Positions 1 through 9,608 are shown, counted from the stretch's first letter. The stretch: 64,000 nucleotides of DNA from Heterorhizobium halophytocola (GCF_017873095.1 NZ_JAGGJU010000001.1:248001-312000); one strand, 5' to 3'. A program made the numbers and translations. Notes: generated from the sequence alone by a model not told the origin.

Positions 1-1
1 C

Positions 2-382
2 ACCGAGGGCATGCCGCATCTGACCCGGCTGTTCTGGCTGCAGACCCTGATCGATGGCGCCATGCAGCGCGAGCGGATCGTGGCGATGGGCCGCAAATCG
101 GCGAAAAGCCATCTGGCGCATCTGTTCTGCGAATTGTTCATGCGGCTGAAGGTGGTCAATCTCACCGAAGGCTACTCCTTCAGCCTGCCGCTGACCCAGC
201 AGGAACTTTCCGACGTTCTCGGCCTGTCCATCGTCCACCTGAACAAGACGCTGCAGACCCTGCGCCGCGACGGCGTGCTCGCCTTCGAGAGCGAACGGGT
301 GACCATTCTGGAATGGGACCGCTTGTCGGAAATCGCCGAATTCGACCCGACCTATCTCAGCCTGCAGGTGGAACCGCGATAG
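2..382 (+). CDS. Crp/Fnr-family transcriptional regulator, 3' part only
   Basis: The gene is open at the left window edge, so its start and most of the N-terminal cyclic-nucleotide-binding-like domain are outside the window; the frame reads in from position 2. The visible 126 residues contain the long dimerisation helix (near RERIVAMGRKSAKSHLAHLF) and a Crp-type winged helix-turn-helix, with LTQQELSDVLGLS as the first helix and VHLNKTLQTLRRDGVL as the recognition helix and wing. This layout is typical of the many Crp/Fnr-type regulators of rhizobia that bind DNA in response to oxygen, redox or metabolite signals. Target genes and effector cannot be inferred because the sensing part is missing. 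It faces the following gene tail to tail. Confidence 0.85.
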   Translation, partial: TEGMPHLTRLFWLQTLIDGAMQRERIVAMGRKSAKSHLAHLFCELFMRLKVVNLTEGYSFSLPLTQQELSDVLGLSIVHLNKTLQTLRRDGVLAFESERVTILEWDRLSEIAEFDPTYLSLQVEPR

Positions 383-395
383 GCATGCTGCAGGC

Positions 396-415
396 GACCG
401 GGCGCGATCCCGGTC
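396..415. terminator. Intergenic hairpin between convergent genes
   Basis: GACCGGG at 396-402 pairs with CCCGGTC at 409-415 around a 6-nt loop. It lies between the converging Crp/Fnr and SdiA-regulated-type genes and overlaps the stop of the latter. There is no clear T run, so termination strength is uncertain. Confidence 0.35.
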
Positions 416-1367
416 ACGTCCGCGGCGGCGGCCTGAACCGGTAAAAGAGATTGGGCTCGGAGACGATGAAGATCGTGCCGTCCGGTGCGACGGCCACGCC
501 CTCGGCCTGCGGCACCGTGTGCGTGAGCCCGCTCATCCCTGCCTGCAACGCCATCATGCCGATGGCCTCGCCGTCGGGCGCATATTCGACCAGCATCGCC
601 GACATCTGGCTGAGCAGCAGCAGATTACCGGTCGGCTGGTGCAGGCTGACGGCCGAAAGATCCTGGGTGAAGAAGCTGGAGAACTCGTCCGACTTCCATT
701 GCTGCACGTCGAGGTCGAGCGTGTTCAAAGCCATCGACTGCTCGAGCCCGTCGATTGTCAGTACCCGCAACGGCAGCATTTCCTGGACGACGAACAGCCG
801 CTCGTTCTTCGCATCCCAGGAGACGCCCTCGAAGCCGAAATTGTCGAAGGCGCCGTAATTGAGCCGCAGCCGCGGGCCCATGCCGAGCGCGATCGTTTCC
901 GTATCCGGGCCAATGCGCACCCAGTGCAGGCTCTGGTCGCCCTCCTCAACGATGATGAACTGGTTTCCTGCGACATGGGTGATGTCTTCCGGATCGTTGC
1001 CGCCGTCGATCGGGATGCGTCGCAGGAGCTTGCCGTCGAGCGACAGCTCGGCCACTTCGGGACGGCGGTTGATCACCGCAAACAGGGTGCCGGTCTCCGG
1101 CGAATAGGCCACGCCCGAGACATTGTCCTTCAGACCGGCGATCGGCCTGTGCTGGATGTCGGCGACATAGCCTGGCAAGTCGAGGCTCGGCCGGTTGGCA
1201 TCTCCGGCCTCGGGGCGGGTCAGCAGCCAGTAATAGGCCACACTCGGCAGCGCCGACTGCCACAGCCAGCCGAGCGACAGCACCGCAAGCGTGACGACAG
1301 TCATGACAGTCAGACGCGGGGATGGAAAACGTACAAGGCGAACTGTCTGGGAACTCAAGCGGAACAT
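414..1367 (-). CDS. SdiA-regulated domain (YjiK-like) beta-propeller protein, membrane anchored
   Basis: The 317-residue protein begins with a basic stretch and one hydrophobic segment (about residues 19-48), predicting an inner-membrane anchor or uncleaved signal with the rest in the periplasm. The body has propeller-like repeats typical of the SdiA-regulated family (YjiK): NVSGVAYSPETGTLFAV, GNDPEDITHVAGNQFI, NFGFEGVSWDAKNERLFVV, AEGVAVAPDGTIFIVSEPN. Family members bind a ligand or metal in a six-bladed propeller; no enzymatic role is established and I do not assign one. It is a single gene, not in an obvious operon. Family assignment is good, function unknown. Confidence 0.75.
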   Translation of the reverse strand: MFRLSSQTVRLVRFPSPRLTVMTVVTLAVLSLGWLWQSALPSVAYYWLLTRPEAGDANRPSLDLPGYVADIQHRPIAGLKDNVSGVAYSPETGTLFAVINRRPEVAELSLDGKLLRRIPIDGGNDPEDITHVAGNQFIIVEEGDQSLHWVRIGPDTETIALGMGPRLRLNYGAFDNFGFEGVSWDAKNERLFVVQEMLPLRVLTIDGLEQSMALNTLDLDVQQWKSDEFSSFFTQDLSAVSLHQPTGNLLLLSQMSAMLVEYAPDGEAIGMMALQAGMSGLTHTVPQAEGVAVAPDGTIFIVSEPNLFYRFRPPPRT

Positions 1368-1482
1368 GAAGCCTGCCGGATCGAGGAGAGGACCCGGCGG
1401 CTGTAGCGACGAAATCGTACTATTTTAGGAAGCTCCCGCATGCGGCGGCCAAAGCCCGGCCGCCTTGGCAATGGACAGCCGG

Positions 1483-1516
1483 AAAAGGCGCCCTCCCCGC
1501 CTGGAGGGAAGGCGCC
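1483..1516 (-). terminator. Rho-independent terminator of the hydantoinase/oxoprolinase gene
   Basis: Read on the minus strand, GGCGCC followed by CCCTCC pairs with GGAGG and GGCGCC (plus-strand arms 1487-1496 and 1503-1516), ending in a run of four T (1483-1486). It starts only 8 bases after the stop codon of the upstream minus-strand gene. Confidence 0.75.
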
Positions 1517-1523
1517 CGCGCCG

Positions 1524-4500
1524 TCACGCCCGGCCGTAGCCGCCACCCGTCGGGGTGATGATGGTAATCGCTTCGCCGGCGGCAAGCTCGGTATGGGCGC
1601 AGCCGGCCAGGCTCTCGACCGAACCGTCCATGCGCCGCACCAGATTGCGCCCGCACTGGCCGGGCTCGCCGCCCTTGATGCCGAAGGGGGCAACCTTGCG
1701 ATGCCCCGAAAGCACGGAGCAGTCCATCGTCTCGCGAAAGCGGATGGTGCGACTGGTGCCATTGCCGGCATGCCACTTGCCCCGGCCGCCCGAATCCGGC
1801 CGGATGTGGAAGTCTTCGAGCACCACCGGGTAGCGCAGCTCGAGGATCTCCGGGTCGGTCAGCCGCGAATTGGTCATGTGGGTGTGGACGGCATCGGCAC
1901 CGTTGAAGCCGGGTCCGGCCGGCGCGCCCGAGCAGATCGTCTCGTAATACTGGTAGACGTCATTGCCGAAGGTCAGGTTGTTCATCGTGCCCTGGGCCGA
2001 GGACAGCGCCTCGAGCGCGCCGAACAGGCAGTTGGTAACAGCCTGGCTGACCTCGACATTGCCGGCGACGACGGCGGCCGGATAGGCCGGCGACAGCATG
2101 CTCTGTTCCGGCACGACGATCTCGATCGGACGCAGGCAACCGGCATTCATCGGGATCTTGCCGTCGACGATCATGCGGAACACGTAGAGCACCGCGGCCC
2201 TTGTGACCGGCTCCGGCGCATTGAAGTTGTCGTCGCGCTGACCCGACGTGCCGGTGAAATCCACCTTGGCCGACCGGGTCTTGCGATCAACGGTGATCTT
2301 CACCCTGATCTCGCAGCCCTGGTCCATCGGATAGGAGAATTCGCAGTCCTCCAAGGTCTCGATGGCACGGCGCACGCTCTCCTCGGCATTGTCCTGGACA
2401 TGGCCCATATAGGCCTGCACGACATCGAGGCCGAAATCGCCGATCGCCTTTTGCATTTCCGACACGCCGCGATTGTTGGCGGCGATCTGCGCCTTCAGGT
2501 CGGCAACGTTCTGGATCACGTTGCGAACGGGATAGCGGGCGCCGAGCAGCAATTCCCGGAGCTCCTTTTCCCGGAACCGGCCGCGATCGACGAGCTTGAA
2601 ATTGTCGATATAGACGCCCTCTTCCTCGATCGTGCGGGCATCCGGTGACATGGAGCCCGGCGCGATGCCGCCGACATCGGCGTGGTGGCCGCGCGAGGCG
2701 ATCCAGAACAGCACCGATGCGCCCGCGTCGTCGAAGACCGGCGTGCAGACCGTGATATCAGGCAGATGGGTGCCGCCGTTATAGGGGGCATTGATGGCAA
2801 AGACGTCACCCGGATGGAACGTGTCGTTGTTGCGGATGATCGACTGCACCGAACGGTCCATCGACCCCAGATGCACCGGCATGTGCGGCGCATTGGCCAC
2901 CAGCGTGCCGTCGGCATCGAAGACCGCGCAGGAAAAGTCGAGCCGTTCCTTGATATTGACCGAATAGGCGGTGTTCTGCAGCGTCAGGCCCATCTGCTCG
3001 GCAATCGACATGAAGAGATTGTTGAAGATCTCCAGCATGACGGGATCGGCGGTCGTGCCGGCGGCCTTGCGATCCGGCAGCGCGACGACGCGCTCGAGCA
3101 CGATATCGTCCCTTGCCGTCAGCTTCGCCTGCCAGCCGGGCTCGATGATCAGCGTCTGGTTCGGTTCGATCAGCAGGGCCGGACCGTCGATCACCCCGCC
3201 GGCCGCGATGTCCTCGCGTCGGTAGATCGCCGCATCCTGCCACTTGCCCTCGGAGAAGAACCGCGTTTGGCCACTCGACACGGCCTTGCCTTCCGCTTCC
3301 CCGGACGTCTCGATGGCATCCGGTGCGGTCGCACCACCGACGGCTTCCACCGAGACGGCCTCGACGACCAGATCCTTGCTGTCGTCGATGAAGCCGAAGC
3401 GCGCCTTGTGGGCGGCCTCGAAGGCCGTCTTCATCGGTGCCGGGTCCGCCCCGGCGATCAACGCCTTGTAGTCGTCCCCGGCCGAAAGCGTTGCGACCGG
3501 CACTTCCAGCGTGGTGTCGGTCCCGGCATAGCGCACGAGCGCGGCAAGCTTGATCTCGATCTGGCGGCCGGCAATCCCTTGCGTCTTCAATTCGTCGACG
3601 GCCTCGACGCAGAGCGGCTGGGAGATCGAGGCGATGGCGTCGATGGCATCGCCGAGCGAAATCTCGACCGCGCCCTGGCGCAGCGCCCGCACATCCGCAA
3701 GCCCCATGCCATAGGCCGACAGCAGACCGGAGAACGGATGGACGAGAACCTTCTTCATGCCGAGCGCGTCGGCCACCAGGCAGGCATGCTGGCCCGAGGC
3801 GCCGCCGAAGGCGTTGAGCGCATAGCGGGTCACGTCATAGCCGCGGGCAACGGAGATCTTCTTCACCGCCTCGGCCATATTGGCAACGGCGATCGTCAGG
3901 AAGCCCTCGGCCACCGCTTCGGGCGTGCGGCCGTCGCCGATCATGTCCGCCATGTCGGCAAAGCCCGCGCGAACCGCCTCCAGATCGAGCGGCTGGTCCT
4001 GGCTGGGTCCGAAGATCGCCGGAAACAGGTCCGGGTTCAGCTTGCCGGTCATCACGTTGGCGTCGGTGACGGTCAGCGGGCCGCCGCGGCGATAGCATTT
4101 CGGACCGGGATTGGCGCCGGCCGAATCGGGGCCGACGGTGAAGCGCGAACCGTCGAAATGCAGGATCGAGCCGCCGCCGGCAGCCACCGTATGGATCTGC
4201 ATCATCGGCGCGCGGATGCGCACGCCCGCCACCTCGGTCTCGAAGGCGCGCTCGTATTCGCCGGCGAAATGCGCAACGTCCGTGGAGGTACCGCCCATGT
4301 CGAAGCCGATCACATCGGGAAAACCGGCCGCAAGGCCGGTCTGAGCCAGCGCTACGACGCCGCCGGCCGGGCCGGAGAGAATCGCGTCCTTGCCCTGGAA
4401 CAGGTTCGCCGAGGTCAGGCCGCCGGATGACATCATGAACAGCAGGCGCGTGCCGGTGCGCTCCAGATCGAGTTCGTCGGCCACCTGCGCCACATAGCGG

Positions 4501-5159
4501 CGCAGCACCGGCGACAGATAGGCATCGACGACCGTGGTATCCCCGCGCCCGACGAACTTGATCAGCGGCGAGATCTCGTGGCTGACGGAAACCTGGTCGA
4601 AGCCGAGTTCGCGGGCGATCGCCGCGACCGCCTGCTCATGCTCGGGATAGCGGTAGGCGTGCATGAAGACGATCGACAGGGCTTCATAGCCCTCGTCCTT
4701 CAGCGCGGTGAGTGCCGCACGGACGGCTTTTGCGTCGGGCTTGATCTCGACGGTGCCGTCGGCCAGCACCCGCTCCTCGATCTCTTCGACCCGGTCGTAG
4801 AGCAGTTCGGGCTTCTCGATATTGCGGGCGAAGATGTCGGCGCGGCCCTGATAGCCGATCGCCAGGCCATCGCGGAACCCCTTCGTCGTGACCAGCGCCA
4901 CCTTGACGCCCTTGCGCTCCAGCAGCGCATTGGTCGCGACCGTGGTGCCCATGCGCACCTCGCCGACGAGGCCGGCGGGGATCGCATCTGCGTTCTTCAG
5001 CCCGAGCAGTGCGCGAATGCCCGCAACGGCGGCGTCGCGATAGGCTTCAGGGTTTTCCGAAAGCATCTTGCGGGCATGCAAGGTCCCGTCGGGGGCGCGG
5101 CCGATGACATCGGTAAATGTGCCGCCACGGTCGATCCAGAAATCCCACTGCATGTCCAT
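1524..5159 (-). CDS. Fused HyuA-HyuB protein: 5-oxoprolinase / hydantoinase family
   Basis: A protein of about 1211 residues, the usual length of single-chain ATP-dependent 5-oxoprolinases, which cleave 5-oxo-L-proline to glutamate; related enzymes act on hydantoins. The N-terminal half is hydantoinase A-type: the start [14 protein letters not shown], then [16 protein letters not shown], an actin-fold ATP-site motif. The C-terminal half, from about [12 protein letters not shown] onward, is hydantoinase B-type and ends in the family's glycine-rich tail PTGGGYGRA. The ATG at 5159 is preferred because it lies just before the conserved N-terminus; ATG 5153 is possible, and upstream in-frame codons add a non-conserved tail. 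It is divergent from a TRAP transporter operon, suggesting uptake and cleavage of one cyclic amide. The exact substrate is unknown. Confidence 0.9.
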   Translation of the reverse strand: MDMQWDFWIDRGGTFTDVIGRAPDGTLHARKMLSENPEAYRDAAVAGIRALLGLKNADAIPAGLVGEVRMGTTVATNALLERKGVKVALVTTKGFRDGLAIGYQGRADIFARNIEKPELLYDRVEEIEERVLADGTVEIKPDAKAVRAALTALKDEGYEALSIVFMHAYRYPEHEQAVAAIARELGFDQVSVSHEISPLIKFVGRGDTTVVDAYLSPVLRRYVAQVADELDLERTGTRLLFMMSSGGLTSANLFQGKDAILSGPAGGVVALAQTGLAAGFPDVIGFDMGGTSTDVAHFAGEYERAFETEVAGVRIRAPMMQIHTVAAGGGSILHFDGSRFTVGPDSAGANPGPKCYRRGGPLTVTDANVMTGKLNPDLFPAIFGPSQDQPLDLEAVRAGFADMADMIGDGRTPEAVAEGFLTIAVANMAEAVKKISVARGYDVTRYALNAFGGASGQHACLVADALGMKKVLVHPFSGLLSAYGMGLADVRALRQGAVEISLGDAIDAIASISQPLCVEAVDELKTQGIAGRQIEIKLAALVRYAGTDTTLEVPVATLSAGDDYKALIAGADPAPMKTAFEAAHKARFGFIDDSKDLVVEAVSVEAVGGATAPDAIETSGEAEGKAVSSGQTRFFSEGKWQDAAIYRREDIAAGGVIDGPALLIEPNQTLIIEPGWQAKLTARDDIVLERVVALPDRKAAGTTADPVMLEIFNNLFMSIAEQMGLTLQNTAYSVNIKERLDFSCAVFDADGTLVANAPHMPVHLGSMDRSVQSIIRNNDTFHPGDVFAINAPYNGGTHLPDITVCTPVFDDAGASVLFWIASRGHHADVGGIAPGSMSPDARTIEEEGVYIDNFKLVDRGRFREKELRELLLGARYPVRNVIQNVADLKAQIAANNRGVSEMQKAIGDFGLDVVQAYMGHVQDNAEESVRRAIETLEDCEFSYPMDQGCEIRVKITVDRKTRSAKVDFTGTSGQRDDNFNAPEPVTRAAVLYVFRMIVDGKIPMNAGCLRPIEIVVPEQSMLSPAYPAAVVAGNVEVSQAVTNCLFGALEALSSAQGTMNNLTFGNDVYQYYETICSGAPAGPGFNGADAVHTHMTNSRLTDPEILELRYPVVLEDFHIRPDSGGRGKWHAGNGTSRTIRFRETMDCSVLSGHRKVAPFGIKGGEPGQCGRNLVRRMDGSVESLAGCAHTELAAGEAITIITPTGGGYGRA

Positions 5160-5228
5160 TTTCACGTCCCCGTTTTCTGCCCACCAAACGGGCAAGATAA
5201 ATAATTGAGCTCCTTCATCGATAATTTA

Positions 5229-5246
5229 TTGACAATTTGTCGTCAA
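5229..5246. promoter_or_regulatory. Palindromic operator candidate between hydantoinase and TRAP genes
   Basis: The AT-rich divergent region contains GACAA-T-TTGTC (5231-5241), nested with TTGAC (5229-5233) and GTCAA (5242-5246) in inverted orientation. TTGACA at 5229-5234 could also be a -35 element reading toward the TRAP genes. The MarR-like regulator encoded at the end of the TRAP operon is the natural candidate to bind here. This is inference. Confidence 0.45.
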
Positions 5247-5299
5247 GCCGTGATCAATAGATTGCAGCAGACAAAGACTGCCAACACAGGGGAACCAAG

Positions 5300-6265
5300 A
5301 TGAAGACCATTATGACGGCTGCCTTTGCAGCGACGATGACCTTTGCCTCCACCGCTTTCGCCGAAAGCTGGGACATGCCGACGCCCTATCCGGACGGCAA
5401 TTTCCACACCCAGAACGTCCGCAAGTTCGTCGAGGAGGTGAAGACCGCCACCAAGGGCGCGATCGACATCAACGTCCATTCCAACGGCGCCCTGATGAAG
5501 GCGACCGAAATCAAGCGCGGCGTCCAGACCGGCCAGGTGCAGATGGGCGAAGTGCTGATCTCGTCGCTCGGCAACGAAGATCCGATCTTCGCCTTCGACA
5601 GCGTTCCGGGCCTTGCCAGCAATTACGAGGCCGCCGCCAAGCTCTGGCATGCCGCCGAAGACACGGTGAAGAAGCATCTGGAAGACCAAGGGCTCGTTCT
5701 GCTCTATTCCGTGCCGTGGCCGCCCCAGGGCCTCTATGCGAAAAAGCCGTTCACGGCGCTATCCGACCTGAAGGGCCTGAAATTCCGCAGCTACAACCCC
5801 GCCACCGCCCGCTTTGCCGAGCTGACGGGCGCAAGCCCTGTTACGGTTCAGGCAGCAGAAGTGCCGCAGGCTTTCAAGACCGGCGTGGTCGATGCGATGA
5901 TCACCTCGGGCGCCACCGGCGTCGACAGCCAGGCCTGGGATTATCTCTCCTACTACTACGACCTGCAGGCCTTCCTGCCGCAGAACATGGTGTTCATCTC
6001 CAAGGACGTGTTCGACGGCCTGAGTGAAGAGAACAGGGCGGCTCTCACCAAGGCTGCCGCGGACGCCGAAGAGCGCGGCTGGAAGCAGTCCGCCGACCTC
6101 AACGAGGGCTACAAGAAAACCATGGCCGAGCACGGCATCCATGTCGAGCAGCCGACCGACAAGATGACGTCGGAACTCGGCGACATCGGCAAGACCATGG
6201 CCGACGAATGGGTCAAGAAGGCCGGGCCCGATGGCCAGGCGATCATCGACGCCTATCGCAAGTAA
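5300..6265 (+). CDS. TRAP transporter solute-binding protein, DctP family
   Basis: A 321-residue periplasmic binding protein with a clear signal peptide (MKTIMTAAFAATMTFASTAFA, cleavage before ESW). The mature part has the DctP-type organisation, including the segment LKGLKFRSYNPATARFAELTGA followed by EVPQAFKTGVVDAMIT, where the conserved arginine normally binds a substrate carboxylate. It captures the ligand and delivers it to the two permease subunits encoded just downstream. The start follows AGGGGAACCAAG. The linked 5-oxoprolinase/hydantoinase suggests a cyclic amide or amino-acid-derived ligand, but this is inference. A strong hairpin separates it from the permease genes. Confidence 0.93.
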   Translation: MKTIMTAAFAATMTFASTAFAESWDMPTPYPDGNFHTQNVRKFVEEVKTATKGAIDINVHSNGALMKATEIKRGVQTGQVQMGEVLISSLGNEDPIFAFDSVPGLASNYEAAAKLWHAAEDTVKKHLEDQGLVLLYSVPWPPQGLYAKKPFTALSDLKGLKFRSYNPATARFAELTGASPVTVQAAEVPQAFKTGVVDAMITSGATGVDSQAWDYLSYYYDLQAFLPQNMVFISKDVFDGLSEENRAALTKAAADAEERGWKQSADLNEGYKKTMAEHGIHVEQPTDKMTSELGDIGKTMADEWVKKAGPDGQAIIDAYRK

Positions 6266-6272
6266 CCCGCGG

Positions 6273-6307
6273 AAAGAGCCGGAATGCCCGTCATTCCGGC
6301 TCTTTTT
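6273..6307 (+). terminator. Intra-operon terminator/attenuator after the TRAP binding protein
   Basis: AAAGAGCCGGAATG (6273-6286) and its exact complement at 6292-6305 form a 14-bp stem with a 5-nt loop, and the 3' arm runs into five T (6303-6307). It would end or attenuate transcripts after the binding-protein gene, giving excess binding protein over permease. Confidence 0.85.
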
Positions 6308-6345
6308 CGTTCACCTCTTGGCGCCCTCCGTTCGGAGCAGCTCGC

Positions 6346-6897
6346 ATGACCTTGCCCCCCTCGCCGATCCAGTCCTCGCCCCTCACCCCGCTTTACCGGC
6401 TGGCCGAAGTGCTGGCGGGATTGTCGCTGATCCTGATATTCGTGCTTGTCGGCGGCGGCGTTCTGCTGCGCATGCTGGGCATGCAGCTTGCCGGCAGCGA
6501 CGACTTCGCCGCCTATGGCCTCGTGGCCGTGTTCTTTCTGGCCCTCGGCCCCACCTATCGTCGCAACGAGCACATCCGTGTCGGCCTGATCATCGAGCGG
6601 CTGGCACCCCGTGCCAAGGCGCCGCTCGAAATCGTGCTGACCGTGCTGGCCACCATCGCCACCGCCTGGGCCACGTGGTGGCTGGGACGCATGGTCTATG
6701 ACAGCCATCGCTTCCACGACGTGGCGCAGGGGCTGATCGCCATCCCGCTCTGGCTACCGCAGCTGACCATGGTGATCGGCACCGCCGTCCTGCTGGTTGC
6801 CCTTGTGGAAGATCTCGTCCGCTTCGCCCGGCGCCAGCCGGCAAGCTATATCGCCGCGGCGGATGCCGGCGGCGAAGACATTCATTTCGAGCGCTGA
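6346..6897 (+). CDS. TRAP transporter small permease subunit, DctQ family
   Basis: A 183-residue integral membrane protein with four hydrophobic segments, the standard DctQ topology. Motifs include FAAYGLVAVFFLALGPTYRRNEHIRV and the final transmembrane segment MVIGTAVLLVALVEDLVRF. The ATG at 6346 is chosen because GGAG at 6334-6337 precedes it and it begins the conserved N-terminal region; the frame stays open further upstream, into the terminator hairpin. The protein pairs with the large permease 12 bases downstream to form the Na+- or H+-driven import channel for the ligand of the upstream binding protein. Confidence 0.92.
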   Translation: MTLPPSPIQSSPLTPLYRLAEVLAGLSLILIFVLVGGGVLLRMLGMQLAGSDDFAAYGLVAVFFLALGPTYRRNEHIRVGLIIERLAPRAKAPLEIVLTVLATIATAWATWWLGRMVYDSHRFHDVAQGLIAIPLWLPQLTMVIGTAVLLVALVEDLVRFARRQPASYIAAADAGGEDIHFER

Positions 6898-6909
6898 GGA
6901 AGACCTGAC

Positions 6910-8220
6910 ATGGATCCGATGACCGCAGGTATCGTCATTACCGTCTTTCTCGTCGTCATTCTGGCCAGCGGGCTGTGGATCGGCATGGCGCTGGCCGCCG
7001 CCGGTTATGTCGCCATGGCCTTCTTCACCTCGCGCCCGCCCGGCCTGATCTTCGGCTCGACGCTCTGGGGATCGAACAATTCCTGGGCGCTGACGGCATT
7101 GCCGCTGTTCATCTGGATGGGCGAGATCCTGTTTCGCACCCGGCTCGCCGAGGACATGTTCCGGGGGCTCTCCCCCTGGGTCCAGCGCATCCCCGGCCGC
7201 CTGCTGCACACGAATGTCATCGGTTGCGCGATCTTCGCCGCGATCTCCGGCTCGTCGGCCGCCACTGCCGCGACGATCGGCAAGATGACGGTGCCGGAGC
7301 TGCGTTCGCGCGGCTATGGCGACTTCATGATCGTCGGCTCGCTGGCAGGTTCCGGCACGCTCGGCCTTCTGATCCCGCCCTCGATCATGATGATCGTCTA
7401 CGGCGTCGCAGCCCAGGTCTCGATCGGCCGCCTGTTCATCGCCGGCATTATTCCCGGCCTGCTGCTGATGCTGATCTTCTCGGCGATCGTCGCCGGCTAT
7501 GCCCTGATGAAGCCCGATCATATCCCGGCGCGCGAGCCGCGTCTCAGCCTGAAGGCGAAGCTCTGGGAATCGCGGCGTCTGATCCCGGTCAGCGTGCTGA
7601 TCATCCTCGTGCTCGGCTGCATCTATGGCGGCATCGCGACGCCGACGGAGGCGGCCTCCATCGGGGTTGCCGGCTCGCTGGCGCTGGCGCTGCTGAGCGG
7701 CGGGCTCGACCTTTCGACCTTCTGGGGCAGCGTCATGGCCGCCACCCGCACCAGCGCGATGATCGGCCTCATTCTGTCCGGCGCCGCCTTCCTGTCGACC
7801 GCCATGGGCTTTACCGGCCTGCCGGAGCAGTTCGCCACCTGGATCATCGCGATGAACCTGCCGCAGCCGGCGCTGCTGGCAGCCCTTGTCTGCATCTTCC
7901 TCGTCATGGGCTGCTTCATCGACGGCATCTCGATGATCGTGCTCACCACCTCGGTCCTGCTGCCGGCGGTGCAGTCGGCAGGCCTCGACCTCCTGTGGTT
8001 CGGCATCTTCGTCGTGCTGCTGGTGGAAATCGCCCAGATCACCCCGCCGGTCGGCTTCAATCTCTATGTCCTGCAATCCTTGGCAAATCGCAGCATCGGC
8101 TATATTGCGCTCGCAGCCCTGCCCTTCTTCCTCGGCCTGCTGGTCCTGATCGTGCTGATCACGCTCGCACCCGATGTGGTAATGTGGCTGCCGGCACAGA
8201 TGCTAGGACAGAGTGGATGA
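6910..8220 (+). CDS. TRAP transporter large permease subunit, DctM family
   Basis: A 436-residue polytopic membrane protein of normal DctM length with about 12 hydrophobic segments. Recognisable DctM signatures are FAAISGSSAATAATIGKMTVPELRSRGY, split here across a re-entrant loop, GSGTLGLLIPPSIMMIVYG, and the C-terminal ITPPVGFNLYVLQ. It forms the substrate translocation path with the DctQ subunit, using ion gradients rather than ATP. The stop codon overlaps the start of the downstream regulator gene (ATGA at 8217-8220), so the two are translationally coupled. Confidence 0.95.
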   Translation: MDPMTAGIVITVFLVVILASGLWIGMALAAAGYVAMAFFTSRPPGLIFGSTLWGSNNSWALTALPLFIWMGEILFRTRLAEDMFRGLSPWVQRIPGRLLHTNVIGCAIFAAISGSSAATAATIGKMTVPELRSRGYGDFMIVGSLAGSGTLGLLIPPSIMMIVYGVAAQVSIGRLFIAGIIPGLLLMLIFSAIVAGYALMKPDHIPAREPRLSLKAKLWESRRLIPVSVLIILVLGCIYGGIATPTEAASIGVAGSLALALLSGGLDLSTFWGSVMAATRTSAMIGLILSGAAFLSTAMGFTGLPEQFATWIIAMNLPQPALLAALVCIFLVMGCFIDGISMIVLTTSVLLPAVQSAGLDLLWFGIFVVLLVEIAQITPPVGFNLYVLQSLANRSIGYIALAALPFFLGLLVLIVLITLAPDVVMWLPAQMLGQSG

Positions 8221-8750
8221 GCAAAGACACGAAGGACGCCCTGAAACACATCGGCCCGATCGTCTCCTCGGGCCATCTGGCAAGCGGCGCCCTGCCGGCG
8301 CTGTCGGAAGTGGAATTCGGCATGATCATGCTGAGCCACGCCTTCAACCGCTGGATGGTGCGTTGCATGGCCGCCGCCGGCGTGCCGGACCTTTCGCCGC
8401 TCGACATCCTGGTGCTGCACAACATCAACCATCGCAACAAGCCGAAGACGCTCGCCGACATCTGCCTCGTGCTCAATATCGAGGATACCCATACGGTGTC
8501 CTACGCGCTGAAGAAGCTGGAGCGGGAAAAGCTGATCGAGAGCGGCCGGCGGGGCAAGGAAAAGCTGGTGCTGGTGACCGACAAGGGTCGCGAGATCTGC
8601 GCCAGCTATGCCGAGATCCGCGAAGAACTGCTGGTCCGTTCGGTGCTGTCGACCGAGGTCTCCGGCGATACGCTGTCACAGGTGGCAGCCCGTATCCGCG
8701 CGCTCTCGGGCCACTACGATCAGGCCTCGCGGGCCGCGGCGTCTCTCTGA
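8217..8750 (+). CDS. MarR-type winged-helix transcriptional regulator
   Basis: A 177-residue protein with a winged-helix domain in the middle: LSPLDILVLHNINHR, the helix-turn-helix TLADICLVLNIEDTHTVSYALKKLEREKLI and the wing SGRRGKEKLVLVTDKGREIC. This is the MarR layout. The ATG overlaps the DctM stop by four bases, so the regulator is made together with the transporter. Its likely job is to control the divergent hydantoinase and TRAP promoters in response to their substrate or product; the palindrome at 5229-5246 is a candidate site. Target and ligand are inference. Confidence 0.82.
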   Translation: MSKDTKDALKHIGPIVSSGHLASGALPALSEVEFGMIMLSHAFNRWMVRCMAAAGVPDLSPLDILVLHNINHRNKPKTLADICLVLNIEDTHTVSYALKKLEREKLIESGRRGKEKLVLVTDKGREICASYAEIREELLVRSVLSTEVSGDTLSQVAARIRALSGHYDQASRAAASL

Positions 8751-8806
8751 GAAACCCCGACAGATCAGGGCGCGGCAGGGGCAGCAATCCGGCAAAACCG
8801 TGACAT

Positions 8807-8829
8807 TAATGCCGCGCGCCGCGGCGTTA
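8807..8829. terminator. Inverted repeat downstream of the MarR gene
   Basis: TAATGCCGCG (8807-8816) and CGCGGCGTTA (8820-8829) form a 10-bp stem with one mismatch and a 3-nt loop. It follows the TRAP/MarR operon but lacks a T run, so it may be a weak or factor-assisted terminator. Confidence 0.35.
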
Positions 8830-8906
8830 TCCTTTGTTAACCAATCCTTCGAACCTTGCGTTAAATTTTAATCAATAGCCTCTCTTTGAACGATGAGGTT
8901 TTGTGC

Positions 8907-9485
8907 ATGCGTATTCTCCTGGCCATCGCCCTTATGCTGACTGTCGCAAGCTGCGCCACGCCGCCGAGCCAGACGCGTAATGCCTGCGCCATTTTCGAAC
9001 AGCGCGACGGGTTGTTCAACAACTGGCGCCGGGCGGCGGAGAAGACGTCGCGCGAATACGGCATTCCCGTCCCGATCCTGATGGCGACGATCTACACGGA
9101 ATCGAGCTTCCGCCACGATGCGCGTCCGCCGCGGGGCAAGCTGCTCGGCTTCATTCCCTGGAAACGCGCCTCGACCGCCTACGGCTATTCGCAGGCCCTT
9201 GACGGCACCTGGGGTTCCTATCAGCGCCAGACCGGCCGTTACGGCGCGCGCCGGACCAACTTCGCCGATGCGATCCAGTTCATCGGCTGGTACCACCAGC
9301 AGAGCCACATCAAGAACAATATCGACTACAACGATCCCTATAACCTGTATCTGGCCTATCATTCCGGCCAGATCGGCTATGCTCGCGGGGCCTATCGCAA
9401 CCGTCCGGAAGCGCTCCAGGGCGCCAAGCGGTTCACCGAGATCACCTATACCTATGCGCGCCAGCTGCAGAACTGCCCGAACTGA
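8907..9485 (+). CDS. Lytic transglycosylase-like lipoprotein (SLT domain)
   Basis: A 192-residue protein with a lipoprotein signal: a hydrophobic N-terminus and lipobox VASC, lipidated cysteine at residue 16. The catalytic region fits Slt-type lytic transglycosylases, with the glutamate in ATIYTESSF (E65) and the downstream AYGYSQALDGTW and YLAYHSGQIGYARG motifs. Such enzymes cleave the glycan strand of peptidoglycan, forming 1,6-anhydromuramic acid. ATG 8907 is chosen over the in-frame TTG at 8886 because GAGG at 8895-8898 is well placed and the signal peptide begins here. It is a single gene ending in a strong terminator. Confidence 0.88.
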   Translation: MRILLAIALMLTVASCATPPSQTRNACAIFEQRDGLFNNWRRAAEKTSREYGIPVPILMATIYTESSFRHDARPPRGKLLGFIPWKRASTAYGYSQALDGTWGSYQRQTGRYGARRTNFADAIQFIGWYHQQSHIKNNIDYNDPYNLYLAYHSGQIGYARGAYRNRPEALQGAKRFTEITYTYARQLQNCPN

Positions 9486-9522
9486 GGACAGGTCTCCAGC
9501 GACCACCAGACCAGGTAAAACG

Positions 9523-9558
9523 AAAGGCTCCAGCCGCGGCAGCGACTGGAGCCTTTTT
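9523..9558. terminator. Bidirectional terminator
   Basis: AAAGGCTCCAG (9523-9533) pairs with CTGGAGCCTTT (9546-9556), with a T run after it on the plus strand and TTTCGTTTT after it on the minus strand. It serves both the lytic transglycosylase gene and the converging Tim44-domain gene. Confidence 0.85.
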
Positions 9559-9608
9559 CTTCGTATCGCAGGCTCGGCTCCCGATCAGGGAGCCGAGCCG
9601 TGGATCTG

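Noticed and set aside
519-1406. Plus-strand open frame of 295 codons opposite the SdiA-regulated-type gene
   Set aside because: The minus-strand protein has clear propeller repeats and a membrane anchor; this frame has none.
2682-4430. Long plus-strand open frame of 582 codons opposite the hydantoinase gene
   Set aside because: It is antisense to a well-supported gene, has high Arg/Asp/Gly/His content typical of shadow frames in GC-rich DNA, and no domain.
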